From Harmonia axyridis (taxonomy: Eukaryota > Arthropoda > Insecta > Coleoptera > Coccinellidae): DNA of 64,000 nt. The stretch spans positions 11,470,001 through 11,534,000 of the forward strand of contig NC_059503.1 in the NCBI RefSeq assembly GCF_914767665.1. Reading direction: 5' to 3'. The position numbers and the translations under genes were made by a program. Below are positions 1 through 10,390 of the stretch, one piece after another. Below the pieces are notes generated by a model, which did not search any database, had not been told where the DNA came from, and saw only the letters and a list, made by a program, of their open reading frames with translations. Within the stretch, counting starts at the first letter, position 1. Every line of letters begins with the position of its first letter.

Positions 1-830
1 ACATTATAGCCAACTTTACTACTTAATTCATCTTGATTTTGGCATTGAAAATAAATGAGAAGTATTCAATGTAAATATCCACAATAGAATATTTGGTTTC
101 TTTCAACTCACCTAATTTGTTTTCACATTAAAACAATTATGGCCCTCTTGGAAGTATGTCAATCATAAGCTCTTAGGATGAATTTATGGAATAGCAAAAG
201 AATAAAAGTATTCAATCTCAATCACATGAAAATTTGTCTAGTATGTACCTAGTCCTAGTGATATGTTTCGATGTGAGTTTGAATGAGCCGAAGAAGAATA
301 CAGTATTGTTCGATAGCAGCAGTCTTTAGTGGGATATTGATTGTTGTCATTATAATGGGACTATTTTGTGAAAACTTTTTTAAACATGGGTTTTATGAAT
401 AATCTGGACTTTTCAAAAAGAATGTTGATTTTAGTGAAGTATCTTCTTATTATCAGAGCTGTGCCAAAGCTCAGAGATTTTTAATCAAATCGAGGAGTTG
501 AGGTGAGCTTATTCAAATAACTTCATTTTCAAACTAAGTTGGCTAGTACTTCAATTCTTAAATCTGAGACATGACTTCATAGTAAATATTCATTTCTGTG
601 GTTTTTTTTCCACAATAGAACAGAGTTGCATTCAGCCAAAGTACCCAATTTTTTGAATTTCACAGATAATTTTTTTTTTTTTAAGATCAAGTTATTCGAA
701 AACGGCGCTTTGTACGAGAAAATATGAAGAATACTTTTATTTTTCAAATTAGCCAAATATTCTTCAATGAACGTTCAAATTACTATTAAGAGTTGGTTTC
801 TTCGAATTTCTGGTATTTTTATGGTATGTT
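1..830. other. AT-rich non-coding stretch
   Basis: I see no gene, RNA or element ends here. The stretch is AT-rich with short A and T runs, for example near 600-680, and every frame is broken by stops. Confidence 0.5.
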
Positions 831-1110
831 ATGTTCATAACAAAGAAACAGAAGAATGTGCATGGAATCTGGTGTTCGAATAAGATGTATCACATCAAAA
901 AAAAGCTATATTTCAAAAATCATTTCCTTCGATACAACCATTTACGAGATATAGCCGAAAATCACATTTTTTTAACGATTTTCAACAGCCTGTATCTTTT
1001 TAACCGGGCCGAATCGGAAAAAATGGTAAAGGAAAAAAGTGTTTTTTTTGACCTCAGGAATCTTGGGTTAAAATATATGTACAAGTCAAAGACTCACCCT
1101 GTATATTCAA
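831..1110. repeat. Probable dispersed repeat fragment ending in a CACCCTGTATA motif
   Basis: The stretch ends in CACCCTGTATA at about 1094-1106. That terminal motif, or its complement TATACAGGGTG, recurs at several other places in this window (near 3435, 13313, 13446, 13965, 40797, 44160). Many insect repeats end this way. The internal text about ending feelings of 'cctgtatcttttt' type is non-coding: a 95-codon open frame starts at 831 but matches no family I know and is low complexity (K, F, N rich). The left boundary is uncertain. Confidence 0.3.
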
Positions 1111-1952
1111 GCTCTTAAAAAACACCCATTATTTACGTTCTCTGTTAAATTTTTTTACTTCGTTTAACGACTGTAAGGTTACAAAATAACTCAGTCAGAC
1201 GAAAAAGTCACATCTTTGCAAACAAACTTTAGATAACATCATGAACTAACATTTATAAAGTTCATATTGTTGACTGCTGAAAACCGTTGTGCAGTTCCCA
1301 ATTTCCTGACAACATATCAGCTAATACCGGTAATTCTTCCAGTCAAGAAACTGAAACCCCATTTCTATTCATGATGCCAGGGGCGTTTCATGCCGAAAAT
1401 ATCTTCCCTTGATCGAAAAACCTCCTGATATCACTACAGCAATATAGCGAGGTGGGTTATATAGATAACTGAGGCTTGGGGGAAATAAGGAACCTAACAA
1501 AATACCCGGCAGAGCGAAGTTTGATCCTCTTACAACCTTCCTGAAATTCTGAATAAGGAACTGTACTGGCGAAAGAAGACTTGCAAGAAATATTTACTCT
1601 CTCTCCTGAAATGTGAGGACAGTGGAAAGGACCTTCGAACGACTGGATTTCCATCTGGATGGTCCCATGAAGGACATCCTAATTCGTTTACGAGATCACA
1701 GCGTGTCCTCGGAGGACTTTTAAGAGATGAGTTTCTCGGGACGTTCGGATTTCTGGTATTCACGTTTTCTTTCTATAGAAATGGTTACAAGAGACTCTCA
1801 TCATTAACACTGCTTAATGTCCATCGATGAGGTAAGGTCTTTATAAAGAAATATAAGGAATATCATAATTGAGTAAAATTATCAGAGAGTTTTTGTATAC
1901 TTTTTGGAAATTGGGATTTTTTTAATATTTAAGTACTAGCCTTAGATTAGAT
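1111..1952. other. Unassigned stretch
   Basis: No recognisable gene or repeat. The part from about 1370 to 1765 is less AT-rich and carries short overlapping open frames on the minus strand, but none has a family signature or convincing splice signals. Confidence 0.4.
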
Positions 1953-2494
1953 CTAAGAGTAATAAACATAGCTAGAGGAAACATACGTCATTTTCAGTGA
2001 GCAAATTTTGTCCCCAACATGAACTATCAAATTTTACATGAAGCGCGCAAAAACATAGTGATACGCTCCTCTTATGTCTGATAGTGAATCAACGTTTCAT
2101 ATCAACTCAAAATATTTCGAAATAAATACCTAAATATATCAAAAATTCAGAAAACAAACTTCAAGCGCGCCAAACGACGTGAAACAACCGACGACACTAG
2201 GAGAGCAAAAGTTGCCAAACCTTGGATTTCAGCAGGTAGATACAAAATATAATGAATATTCTGCTCATCATAGATTCGACAATCAGGAGAAATATCGAAT
2301 TCCAAATATTCCAATTCATTTATTGTATCGGGAATCACTCAAATAAATATATTTCATTCAATATAATATACATTTAGAACGATATAGTAAAATTTGTGGA
2401 TTTGAAAATATGTCACAATTGGACAACATAATCTAAACATGTTGGAGACATATAAAAATTGCGTATGCTCCCTTTATATATGTTTATTACTGTA
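1953..2494 (+). repeat. TIR-bearing non-autonomous repeat, copy A (MITE-like)
   Basis: The left end (AGTAATAAACATAGCTAGAG, from 1958) and the reverse complement of the right end (AGTAATAAACATATATAAAG, up to about 2492) match as imperfect terminal inverted repeats of about 30 bp. The body has no transposase frame. The same body is seen again in direct orientation next door (2495-2935), inverted at 5443-5998, and as a left half at 34100-34427. The shared core includes GCGCGCCAAACGAC and ACACTAGGAGAGCAAAAGTT. TAGATTAGAT occurs at 1943-1952 and again at 2495-2504, as a 10-bp target duplication would. The second occurrence is also the start of the neighbouring copy, so this could be coincidence. 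The class is not established; a 9-10 bp duplication would fit Mutator-like elements. Confidence 0.75.
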
Positions 2495-2935
2495 TAGATT
2501 AGATAGATGGAAGGAGCATATATCATTTTCAGTGAACGAATATTGTCAACAGGAGCTAACAAATTTGACATATGGAGCGGAATCGAAACTTTTCAGAGAC
2601 CAATCTTCGTAATCACTCCATGAGTTTCTCCAGGAACAGTAAACTTCTAACGTTTCTCATGAAAGGAAAAATACTACGAACTACAACGTAGAGTGTAGGC
2701 AGGTAGATAAAGGAAAAAATAAATATAATTTTCATCATGAATTGAAATTATTCAATATTTATATTCAAGCCAGAATCAATAAAATTCATGCATTTGATTC
2801 TACACAATATACATTTCTAATAATAAAATATTTTCGGGCATATGAAAAAATATCGAAACCTGACAACGTCCACATAAGCATGTGGGACTTTCTTATAACT
2901 CCTCTATTAATGTTTATTTCTCTGAGATCATGGCA
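2495..2935 (+). repeat. TIR-bearing non-autonomous repeat, diverged copy D in tandem with A
   Basis: This copy abuts copy A in the same orientation. Matches to A run through the start (TAGATAGATGGAAGGAGC, then CATTTTCAGTGAACGAAT), the GCAGGTAGATA block near 2698, and the right end (AATATACATTTCTAATA near 2806, then CTCCTCTATTAATGTTTATT near 2900-2925). The middle has diverged or lost sequence. It is older or a different subfamily, because identity to A is clearly lower than A to C. No coding frame matches a transposase. Confidence 0.6.
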
Positions 2936-3427
2936 GAACTGAGTTCTCTTCTCAACTCCTCGAAATAGGTATTTACCTGTGGCGTACATAAAAAATCGGA
3001 AAAAATTGTTGGATCACTATCAGTCAAAATAACGCTTTTCAAATTCGCAAATTCACCCTGAGGAAAGAGTCGTATATACATTCTGGTCCTTGCGAAGAAC
3101 CGAAAACCGAAGTTTATAATATTATCATTTAATTTGTCGGAAAGTTCGGAGGCGAAACTGTGTACTTTAAAGTTTTCAAGTCTGGTTATAAATCCGTGTA
3201 AGAGAAAAGGGTCCTCCTTTTTTCAGGGTTAGCTGATATTATACTTTCTTCCCGTTCTCCTTACATGGTTTGCTACTTTCACTTTGTTGTTTTTCAGTAA
3301 ATAATGGGATCTGTCATTTTGCATTATAGTTCTCCGGCTGCCTCGGTGGAGAACGTGAGGTTTTTACGCGACCTGGCTCGGAGGCTTTTACAAACTCAAT
3401 ATTTTATGATTCCAGGTAGGATGTAAG
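2936..3427. other. Unassigned stretch
   Basis: No gene or repeat family recognised. It includes the T-rich then CAG/GTAGG junction near 3413, considered and rejected as a splice signal. Confidence 0.4.
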
Positions 3428-3944
3428 GGCCATACAGGGTGTTTGAGGATGAAAGCCAGAAACTAGATGTTTTCCATTCGACATCATTTTATCCATATTG
3501 AAATGTTGTAATCGTCGTAACTTCAAGCTTTTGAGCGCTCGTCAATTCATGCGCCAAGTTTACACAGAACTGCATATAGGTATAGAACACTTTACTCTTT
3601 ATGTCCCGACGTAATCAGTGAAAAAAAAAATTTTTCAAGACTTTTTTCTAACGTTTCAATACATTTTCTTTGAAAAGATTAATCTTTCCTCTCAAAATAA
3701 TCTCTAAACTCGGCTAAAGTCACTTCTTTAATATTAAAAAAATCGACGGTAGTCTCAGAAAACATTCTCAAAAATCATTTATGGCTTTTCAGAACATAAG
3801 GCTAAAAAGAGTTCGAGTATGAAAATGATTTTGTAGGCTAAACTGACATGACAATTTACAACTTTCAATTTTCTTACGCCTCGGCAAACTCCCATAACTC
3901 AAAAAAAATTTTTTTTATGTTTATAGTAAATAAACATTATATTA
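3428..3944. repeat. Possible dispersed repeat starting with CATACAGGGTGTTT
   Basis: The stretch opens with ATACAGGGTGTTT at about 3434-3446, the terminal motif class noted for the 831-1110 repeat, and has no coding capacity. The right limit is not defined; it is placed where mariner homology begins. No second full copy is visible, so the call is weak. Confidence 0.25.
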
Positions 3945-4740
3945 TTTCGGGCATCGTACACGAATCCTGCGTTGAAACAACTGGTCATATTTTGAAGCGA
4001 TCCACGAATCGATACAATTGTTTACTTCTCCATAAGACTGGAAGTGCTGGTCAGCCAGGCCCTGTGAGATTGATCAAAACAAGTGATAGTCCGAGAGAGC
4101 AACGTCTGGAGAATATGGCGGGTGGTGTAGGATTTTCCATTTCAACGTTTTCAAGTATGTCTTGTCCATTTTCGCAACATGGGATCATTGGAAGCATTGC
4201 CATGTTGTAAAATCACTTTATCATATCTCTCGTTGTATTGCGGCAGTTTGTCTTTCAATGCTTGGCTCAAACGCATTATTTGTGTTCGATTACGATCGCC
4301 TGAGATTGTTTCAGTCGGATTTAACAACTCAGAATGCACTACGCCGAGCTGATCCCACCAAATACTGAGCAAAACTTCGGAACTGGGAATATTCGATTTG
4401 GTCGTCGGCGTGGAAGCATAGCCGGGATATCCTCATGATTTTCTGCACTTAGGATTATCGTAATGAACCCATTTTTCGTCTTCAGTCACAATGCGATGCA
4501 TAAATCCCTTCTGTCTTTCACTAACCCGCAGCTGTTCACAAGCAAACAAACGCCGTTTAACACCTCTCGGCTTCAACTCGTACGGCTCCTAATTTCCTTG
4601 TTTCTGAATCATTCCCATGACTTTCAGGCGTTTTGAAATGGCTTGTTGCGTCACTCCCAATGATCCTACAAATTTTATTTGCGTTTGACGCCAGTCTGGA
4701 TCAAGTAATGCCTTTAAGTCTGAACCTTCGAAATCTTGAT
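3945..4740 (-). pseudogene. Mariner transposase remnant, minus strand
   Basis: Read on the minus strand, this is a decayed relative of the intact transposase at 17186-18223. In order it shows the second helix-turn-helix (ISKRLKVMGMIQKQGN near 4600), a WVPYEL equivalent broken by a stop (N*EPYEL), the first catalytic block (HRIVTEDEKWVHYDNPK, GDE changed to EDE, near 4480), SIWWDQLG near 4355, and ILQHGN near 4210, where the second catalytic Asp is Gly. The C-terminal GLADQHF and DSWIASK blocks follow down to about 3950. There are several stops and frameshifts. The N-terminal 70-80 residues and both TIRs are missing. It cannot make an active enzyme. Confidence 0.9.
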
Positions 4741-5442
4741 TTCGTTGATTATATGTCATAACCTACTGAACACAAATGACATAAGAAATGTGTCATTCAA
4801 ATTTTCTTGACGTCATACATAAAAATTCAACTCAATGCAAGTATTTAATAAAGAACCAAATATTCTCTTGCAATTCGCCACCATAGAAAAGCAACAAAAG
4901 AGAGTATTCTGGGAGCTATTCATACCAGAATCGTTGTCAAGATGTATACTCTTTTGTTTGTCGTTTTCGGAAGAATCCCTAGAAAAATACCGGCTGGGCA
5001 AGCAACCGGGGACATAAATCGAAAATATTCCTTCCCCGCCTCAGACAATCGAACCATGAAATGAGGCCTGATTGCGATTTAGTTGAAGTGCGAGCAATTT
5101 ATTCTACAACATTAAATCAATTCTCAGCGGGCACCGAGCCAGATGATGAAATAAATCAGAGTTGTTAGACGGTGCGGATTGAATATCGTGAATTTTGTCA
5201 CTTTCGCGTAATTTACTTGATGATTCCTCGTTTAAAAAAAAATGCTCGTCGAGTTCATTTCGGTTAGAGGAGACTTTCGTTGGTCCTAAATCTGAAACGT
5301 TATTCAATCCAGGCTGATGAAGACTTCTTTAATGAGTCGATTCAGTATTTTTAAGAAGGTATCTGCATTTTTGATGTTTTTTATATTTGAAATGAATGTG
5401 TTTACTGTTTTGATTCTGCGTTGATATGATGAGCAAGCGCAG
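4741..5442. other. Unassigned stretch
   Basis: No recognised gene or repeat. Short frames overlap on both strands between 4813 and 5307 without any family motif. Confidence 0.4.
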
Positions 5443-5998
5443 AATAATAAACATAGATAGAGGAAGTAAACGCCGTTTCTACATGTGCCCACCATGGTTA
5501 GATCACGTTGTCGGATTGTGATATATTTTCAAACCCACCATTTTACTATATCATTATGAATGTATATTATATTGAATGGAATATATTTATTTGACTGCTG
5601 ATATGCAGATTCGAATATTTGGAATCCGATATTTTTCCTAATTGTCGAATTTATAATGAGCAGAATATTTATTATTTTCTGTATCTACCTGCTTAAAACC
5701 AAGGTTTGGCAACTTTTGCTCTCCTAGTGTCATCTGTTGTTTCACGTCGTTTGACGAGCTTGAAGTTTGTTTCCTGAATTTCAGATATATTTAGGAATTA
5801 ATTTCAATATATTTTGAGTTGATATGAAACGTTGATTCACTATGGGACATAAGAAGTGCGTTCTTTGTGTAGAAACTCGCAAATTCAGTGAAATAACTTA
5901 TCACTGATATATTCTCATTTCTGCACGCTTCATGTCAAATTTGATGATAGTTCTACATGGTGGGGATAAAATTTGCCAACTGAAAATGCATATGGTTA
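5443..5998 (-). repeat. TIR-bearing non-autonomous repeat, copy B (inverted)
   Basis: This is the same family as 1953-2494, in reverse orientation. The left end AATAAACATAGATAGAGG (5447) matches the reverse complement of copy A's right end. The block TTTGGCAACTTTTGCTCTCC near 5705 is the complement of the core seen in A and C. Homology fades at about 5995 after CAACTGAAAATGCATATG, so the outer TIR on that side is eroded. Comparing A with B is what establishes that the family has inverted ends. Confidence 0.7.
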
Positions 5999-6179
5999 AT
6001 TCGTCTCTGATTTTGACAGTAGCCCATTTTTACGCCCAATACTACTATGTTCAGGTCGCTTGGTCCAGTGGAAAGGACCTCTTTCTGCTGAGCAATTGGT
6101 CAGGTGTTAGACCACTTAGCTTTTTTCATTGAATATACAGCTATTTGCAATATATTATTCCTCAAGAAAGAAACATGTA

Positions 6180-6275
6180 CAACACTGCTTCTTAAACTCT
6201 TCAATACCTATTCTGTAGAAAGATTCATCTTTGCTTTCGAAATGGGCTTCAAAGTGATTTCCATAAGTGTCATCT
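6180..6275 (-). pseudogene. Short mariner transposase C-terminal remnant
   Basis: The minus-strand translation reads EAHFESKDESFYRIGIEEF, which matches the conserved C-terminal block of the mariner lineage at 9226-10158 (EAYFQAKDKSYYKNGIERLE). Only about 30 codons are recognisable. The flanks carry no further transposase motif. The same block also occurs at 25083-25140. Confidence 0.6.
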
Positions 6276-7318
6276 ATGTAGATAATTCATCTAGAGGCAA
6301 AAGAGACAGAAGGAGTTCACGACCAATTGCAGCTGGATGAAGCAGTTATTGTTATTAATCCATCCACCAACTCTGTTATTATTCCTGAAATGCATTCAAT
6401 TAATATTCTACTACAAAAAAGCCTTTTGTGATAAGTATGGTAGGTATCTATTGAGAAACATGGTATAATCTCCAACAAGCTAGAACTGCCAGCACACCAA
6501 TGAATTCCTTCAACATAGTGAGTCCCTCAATCCGACCAGAAACGCCTACACGTCATCGAAAAAACTCCCCATCGCGCGACATATCCACCGAGAAAATCTC
6601 ATCGTGTTATTTCCATTCCGAATGATCTATTTGCCACGTCTGCGAGGGGCGTCGAGCTAAGGGGGGCCGAGGGGTCACGACGTCGGCTGGTTCACATCTG
6701 AAACGAGACAAAAAGAATACAGTCCAATTTCGGCGTGTTACGCGACAGGAACACTCGCTCATAGGCAATTTGATCCTATTGAACGGGGTCTCCACGGGCG
6801 ACGGATCCGGATAAATTGAATCAGCGAAGGCGAAACGGCACTAAGAGGGCCCTGGGCGATGAATGGAGTTAATTAATTAGTCGGTATAGGATGCGACAGT
6901 TGCGACACAGGACGATGCCTCGCGCGCGTCTTAGGTGGATGCGAGAGGTGGAATTATGTTATGTTCGGGGATTTCGCATGGTTTTTTGGATAGTTGTTGA
7001 TAAGGGATCTCTGTTTTTGTGTCGATGATGTTGAAAGGTCAGCTGGTTGTCGGAATTAAACAGTTTTTGGAAATATTGCTAATGAACATTCTGTAATGTC
7101 GATAGATCGTTAGGGTCTTGTAGATTTTGCAAATTTGTTCATTCAAAATCTTTTCTTTTATCCAAACATTGAACATTAATTTCTTCTGGAGTTAGGCAAT
7201 AAGACTTTTACTGCTCCATCTCCGGTGATGAAATGAGTTATGTTCAAGCAGGTGGCAATATGCCAATACAAAAAAATGTTGTGTAACCACTAACCATGAT
7301 ATTTTCATGGCATTTATT
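6276..7318. other. Intergenic or intronic stretch with a GC-richer island
   Basis: From about 6590 to 6960 the sequence is markedly GC- and CpG-richer than its surroundings (GAGGGGCGTCGAGC, GGGCCCTGGGCGATG, CGCGCGCGTC). It includes a TTAATTAATTAG stretch at about 6870, a typical homeodomain-type site. I see no splice-bounded open frame. It could be a cis-regulatory or conserved non-coding element, or an undetected exon. Confidence 0.35.
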
Positions 7319-7432
7319 TTACTGATTTTTGGCATTTATACAATTTTTCACTACTTTTTCCAATAAATCTGGCCGTATGGCGTCAATGATGGCTTGAATA
7401 TTGAAATTAAATACATCAAAAGTTGCAGACGA
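7319..7432 (-). pseudogene. Possible C-terminal scrap of a DD41D-type transposase
   Basis: The minus-strand translation contains NIQAIIDAIRPDLLEKVVKN, which resembles the C-terminal block of the DD41D elements in this window (NIRRVIADIRPQMLEKFIEN at 51325-52262). Homology upstream and downstream is not recognisable and a stop follows shortly. It is an old fragment and does not overlap the adjacent hAT element. Confidence 0.5.
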
Positions 7433-7514
7433 CTTCTGAAAATCGAGTTGTAACCAATTTGGTTTTGCAATGAATTGATGGTTGAGAGCGCAGTTTTGCA
7501 AATTCTTGCACGAG

Positions 7515-8339
7515 TAGGGATTCACAGCTTGGCTTGATTTTCAAGCTACTTGGCTTGAGCTTGACTTGGTTTCCAGTAGTAGTTTTTCAATCTCAAGTTG
7601 AGTCGAGTATTTATTCATCAAATACTTGAATCATATCAAGCTTCTTGATTTTCAGGAGTTTTATTGTGTAGTGTCCCATCAATAAAAAAATTATTAAATG
7701 AGAAGGAACTTATTGTATAAAAGAACCGAAGATATCAACTTTTTTTCAAATAGAAACATAAATTAAATCACTATCAATCATAACAGAATAAAAAATTATA
7801 AAGTTTCTTAGTATTGAGAAACTTCCAGGCTTTGTTTGATCCCCTAAGTTTTCATCCAGGATCTAAGACACATGAGGTATCTTATAGATTTGTTGCCTAA
7901 CCTTTTGCTGGTTTTCATAACTGTAAGAGCAGCTCTGGAAAATTGTCTTTCAACAGGATCTGAAGATGCTGGCGTTGATGAAAAATCCTTGGCCATTTTG
8001 GCCAAATTTGGAAAGATATGTCTGAAACTACCAAAATCTACCAATAGATATCATAGAAATGTGAGAAAACTACTAATAAAGTCACACTGACGAATGCTTC
8101 AGTCTCTCGACGCTCGAGGAATTCCCTTATTCAGTCTAAGCGCGCACGAGATTGCGAAATATATGCCGTGCGATACGTGCATATCAAGCTCAAATAATAT
8201 CAAGTAGCTTGATATCAAGTCAAGCAATAAATATCTGAAATCAAGTCAAGCTCAAGTAAGTATGTAATTTTTCACGTGCTTGATTTTCAAGTCAACTAGT
8301 TGGTTAAAATATCAAGGTACTTGGCTTAATGAATCCCTG
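7515..8339 (-). mobile_element. Internally deleted hAT element with inverted ends
   Basis: The left end begins TAGGGATTCACAGCTTGGCT and the reverse complement of the right end begins CAGGGATTCATTAAGCCAAG, typical of hAT inverted ends (CAGGG start). Next to both ends lie clusters of short subterminal motifs built from CAAGCTTGA/TCAAGTCAAG (7525-7660 and 8185-8330), as expected for transposase binding sites. Only the C-terminal dimerisation part of the transposase remains inside (7844-8044). An 8-bp target duplication is not clearly preserved: GCACGAGT on the left and ATACTAGT on the right share five of eight bases. It is non-autonomous. Confidence 0.75.
7844..8044 (-). pseudogene. hAT transposase C-terminal dimerisation domain fragment
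   Basis: The translation reads FPNLAKMAKDF, then STPASSDPVERQFSRAAL, KTSKRLGNKSIRYLMCL and SW. This is the signature of the C-terminal hAT dimerisation domain, where PASS.PVER.FS..G and the following ALMCLKSW are conserved. The frame is open for 66 codons, but the RNase H-like catalytic core is absent. What remains is the last tenth of a normal 600-residue transposase, enclosed by the inverted ends of the 7515-8339 element. Confidence 0.85.
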
Positions 8340-9225
8340 ATACTAGTACTTATGTGCCTACAGATTCAACAAAAAGATAACATCTTCAGTCTTGGAGAAC
8401 CACGAAAGACACGCCCATAGAACTGCCGATAAATCCCTAATGTTAATTTGTTCGAACGGCGGGAATGAGATTTCAATTTAGAATCCAATAAAACAAACCT
8501 GCGACTCTGCAAAAATTCATAGCGCGAAATGCAAACTTAATGATGAAGAATAACTCGTTTCTCTCTCTCCTAAGAACGTATTCGTTAGGATTATCTTGAC
8601 ATCTACTCGTCCGGTTGAATGAACAAATCGGAGCTCCCTGATTAAAATACATCCTTTCAGGGTGTAATCGACCTAATCAATCGTTTTTCTTCCAAACGAA
8701 ATTATATACATGAATCTCTGTCAATTCGATTCGGTCTGAATCAATTCAAATTGCTAATGGGAGGTGCTATCTGTCTGAGCAGAGACGGTGCTGAATCTTA
8801 AAACGCAATCGTAATAAAAGAATTAGAGTATCCTATTAAATATAAATGCAAATCAGGGCCAACTTGGAATATCAAGTACCAAATGATGTCTGAGACATTT
8901 AATTAAGGCGAATTTGAATTTAAGGGTGCCGCACAAGGGCAGATTTCTCTCCCCTTCAGGTTGCGATTTGTCGTTTCATCGAGGTTTCATCAGCTTCAAC
9001 ATTTAAAGATTTTTTTGCCATATCTGGAGTTTTCAGAACAACGAACAAAAATACATAATTTTCTACAGCAAAGTAATTCAGATTTTGTTGGGTCAAAGGT
9101 GGCAAAAAATCTCATGAAATAGAACTTGCTCTGATTTCCAAGGTATGAAGGCTCAAGTTCTTCATGGCAATTCTGGTCACTCAAAAAAAAAGACACATTC
9201 AGAAAAAAAATTCTTGAAACTACGA
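8340..9225. other. Unassigned stretch
   Basis: No recognised gene. A good 3' splice-like tract (TTTCTCTCCCCTTCAG) ends at 8958, but no protein-like exon with a donor follows. Confidence 0.4.
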
Positions 9226-10158
9226 TATCTTGCGTCTGGAGACCAATAATGTTCTTGATAGTAAAAACAATCGAACACCAATTTTGAATGAACGCAAAGT
9301 GAAGTTGATCGAGATAGTAGACATTGTCAAACTATCATCTGTACGTGTCGATTATATCATTCACGAATATTTGTACATGAGAAAGCTGTGTGCAAAATGG
9401 GTGCCGCACAAGCACACAATCGATCAAAAGCAACAATGTGTTAATGATTCTGAGCAGTTTTTGATGCTGTTTAAGTGCAATAAACCTAAATTTTTGCGTC
9501 GATGTGTGACACTGGATGAAACATGGCTTCATCATTTCACTTCGGAGTCCAATCGACAGTCAGCTGAGTGGACTGCACACGATGAACCGAATCCAAAGCG
9601 AGGAAAAACACAATAGTGAGCTTGCAGGGTTATGCCATCAATATTCTGGGATGCGCAAGGTATAATATTCATTGATTATCTCCAAAACGGCCAGACCATC
9701 AACAGCGATTATTATATAGCCTTATTGGATCGTTTAAAGGATGAAATCGTTTAAAAACGGCCCCATTTGTAGAAAAAAAGGCTGTTTCATCGGGACAATG
9801 CGCCGTGTCAAAAATCAATGAAAACAATCGCAAAATTGCATGAATTGGGCTTCGTATCGCTTCTGCATCCACCGTATCCGCAAGATCTGGCCCCAGCGAC
9901 TTTTCTGCTGTTCTCAGACCTCGAAAGAATGCTCGCTAGAAAGAAATTCAGTTCCAATGAAGAAGTAATCGCCGAAACTGAGGCCTATTTTCAAGCGAAA
10001 GACAAATCGTACTACAAAAATGGTATCGAAAGGTTGGAAGATCGCCATAAACGCTGCATCAACCTCGAAGGCAACTATGTTGAATAATAAAATCGAATTT
10101 TGGCAAAAAAAATGTGTTTTACTTTGATAGACAGGGGACTTTTCAATTGGCCTGTTAA
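9226..10158 (+). pseudogene. Mariner transposase relic (SETMAR-related lineage) with 3' TIR
   Basis: The plus strand encodes NERKVKLIEIVDIVKLSS, YMRKLCAKWVPH (WVPHEL equivalent), VTLDETWLHHFT (first catalytic Asp), a WDA block near 9650, HRDNAPCQKSMK near 9790 (second Asp), DLAPATFLLFSDLERML near 9885 (the third Asp position reads as Thr) and the C-terminal EAYFQAKDKSYYKNGIERLE to a stop at 10087. Stops at 9614 and after 9750, plus frameshifts, break the gene. The 3' end keeps GGGGACTTTTCAATTGGCCT before TTAA at about 10158, the usual 3' TIR of this lineage. The 5' TIR and about 100 N-terminal residues are missing. Confidence 0.9.
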
Positions 10159-10164
10159 GTCTTA

Positions 10165-10390
10165 TTGCAAAATAGGCAGTCCCAAGATCAGCGAGCAATC
10201 GAGAAAACCGGGGTTTTGCCTCAATACTACGGGCTACAGAAGCAATATTCTCAGTTGTTTTTGAGCAACGCACATGGTTCATGTCCTTCACATTATCAAC
10301 TCGTCCGAGCAACTCTCTCTTTTTCACCAGTTTCAGTATTGAACCAAAAAGATTATTCACGATGACCCAAAAGTGTTTTAGTTTTGCAAA
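10165..10390 (-). pseudogene. Helix-turn-helix fragment of a DD41D-type transposase
   Basis: The minus strand reads VRCSKTTENIASVARSIEAK, which resembles the 'VR..ENI..V..SV..P' linker and second helix-turn-helix of DUF4817/DD41D transposases. That region is missing from the three DD41D copies in this window. The frame breaks after about 35 residues. The fragment starts directly beyond the 3' end of the mariner at 9226-10158. The assignment rests on one short block. Confidence 0.4.

Noticed and set aside
3398..3420. CAG/GTAGGA junction at about 3413 as a third recursive splice site
   Set aside because: The preceding tract (TATTTTATGATTC) is not pyrimidine-rich and the donor is weak.
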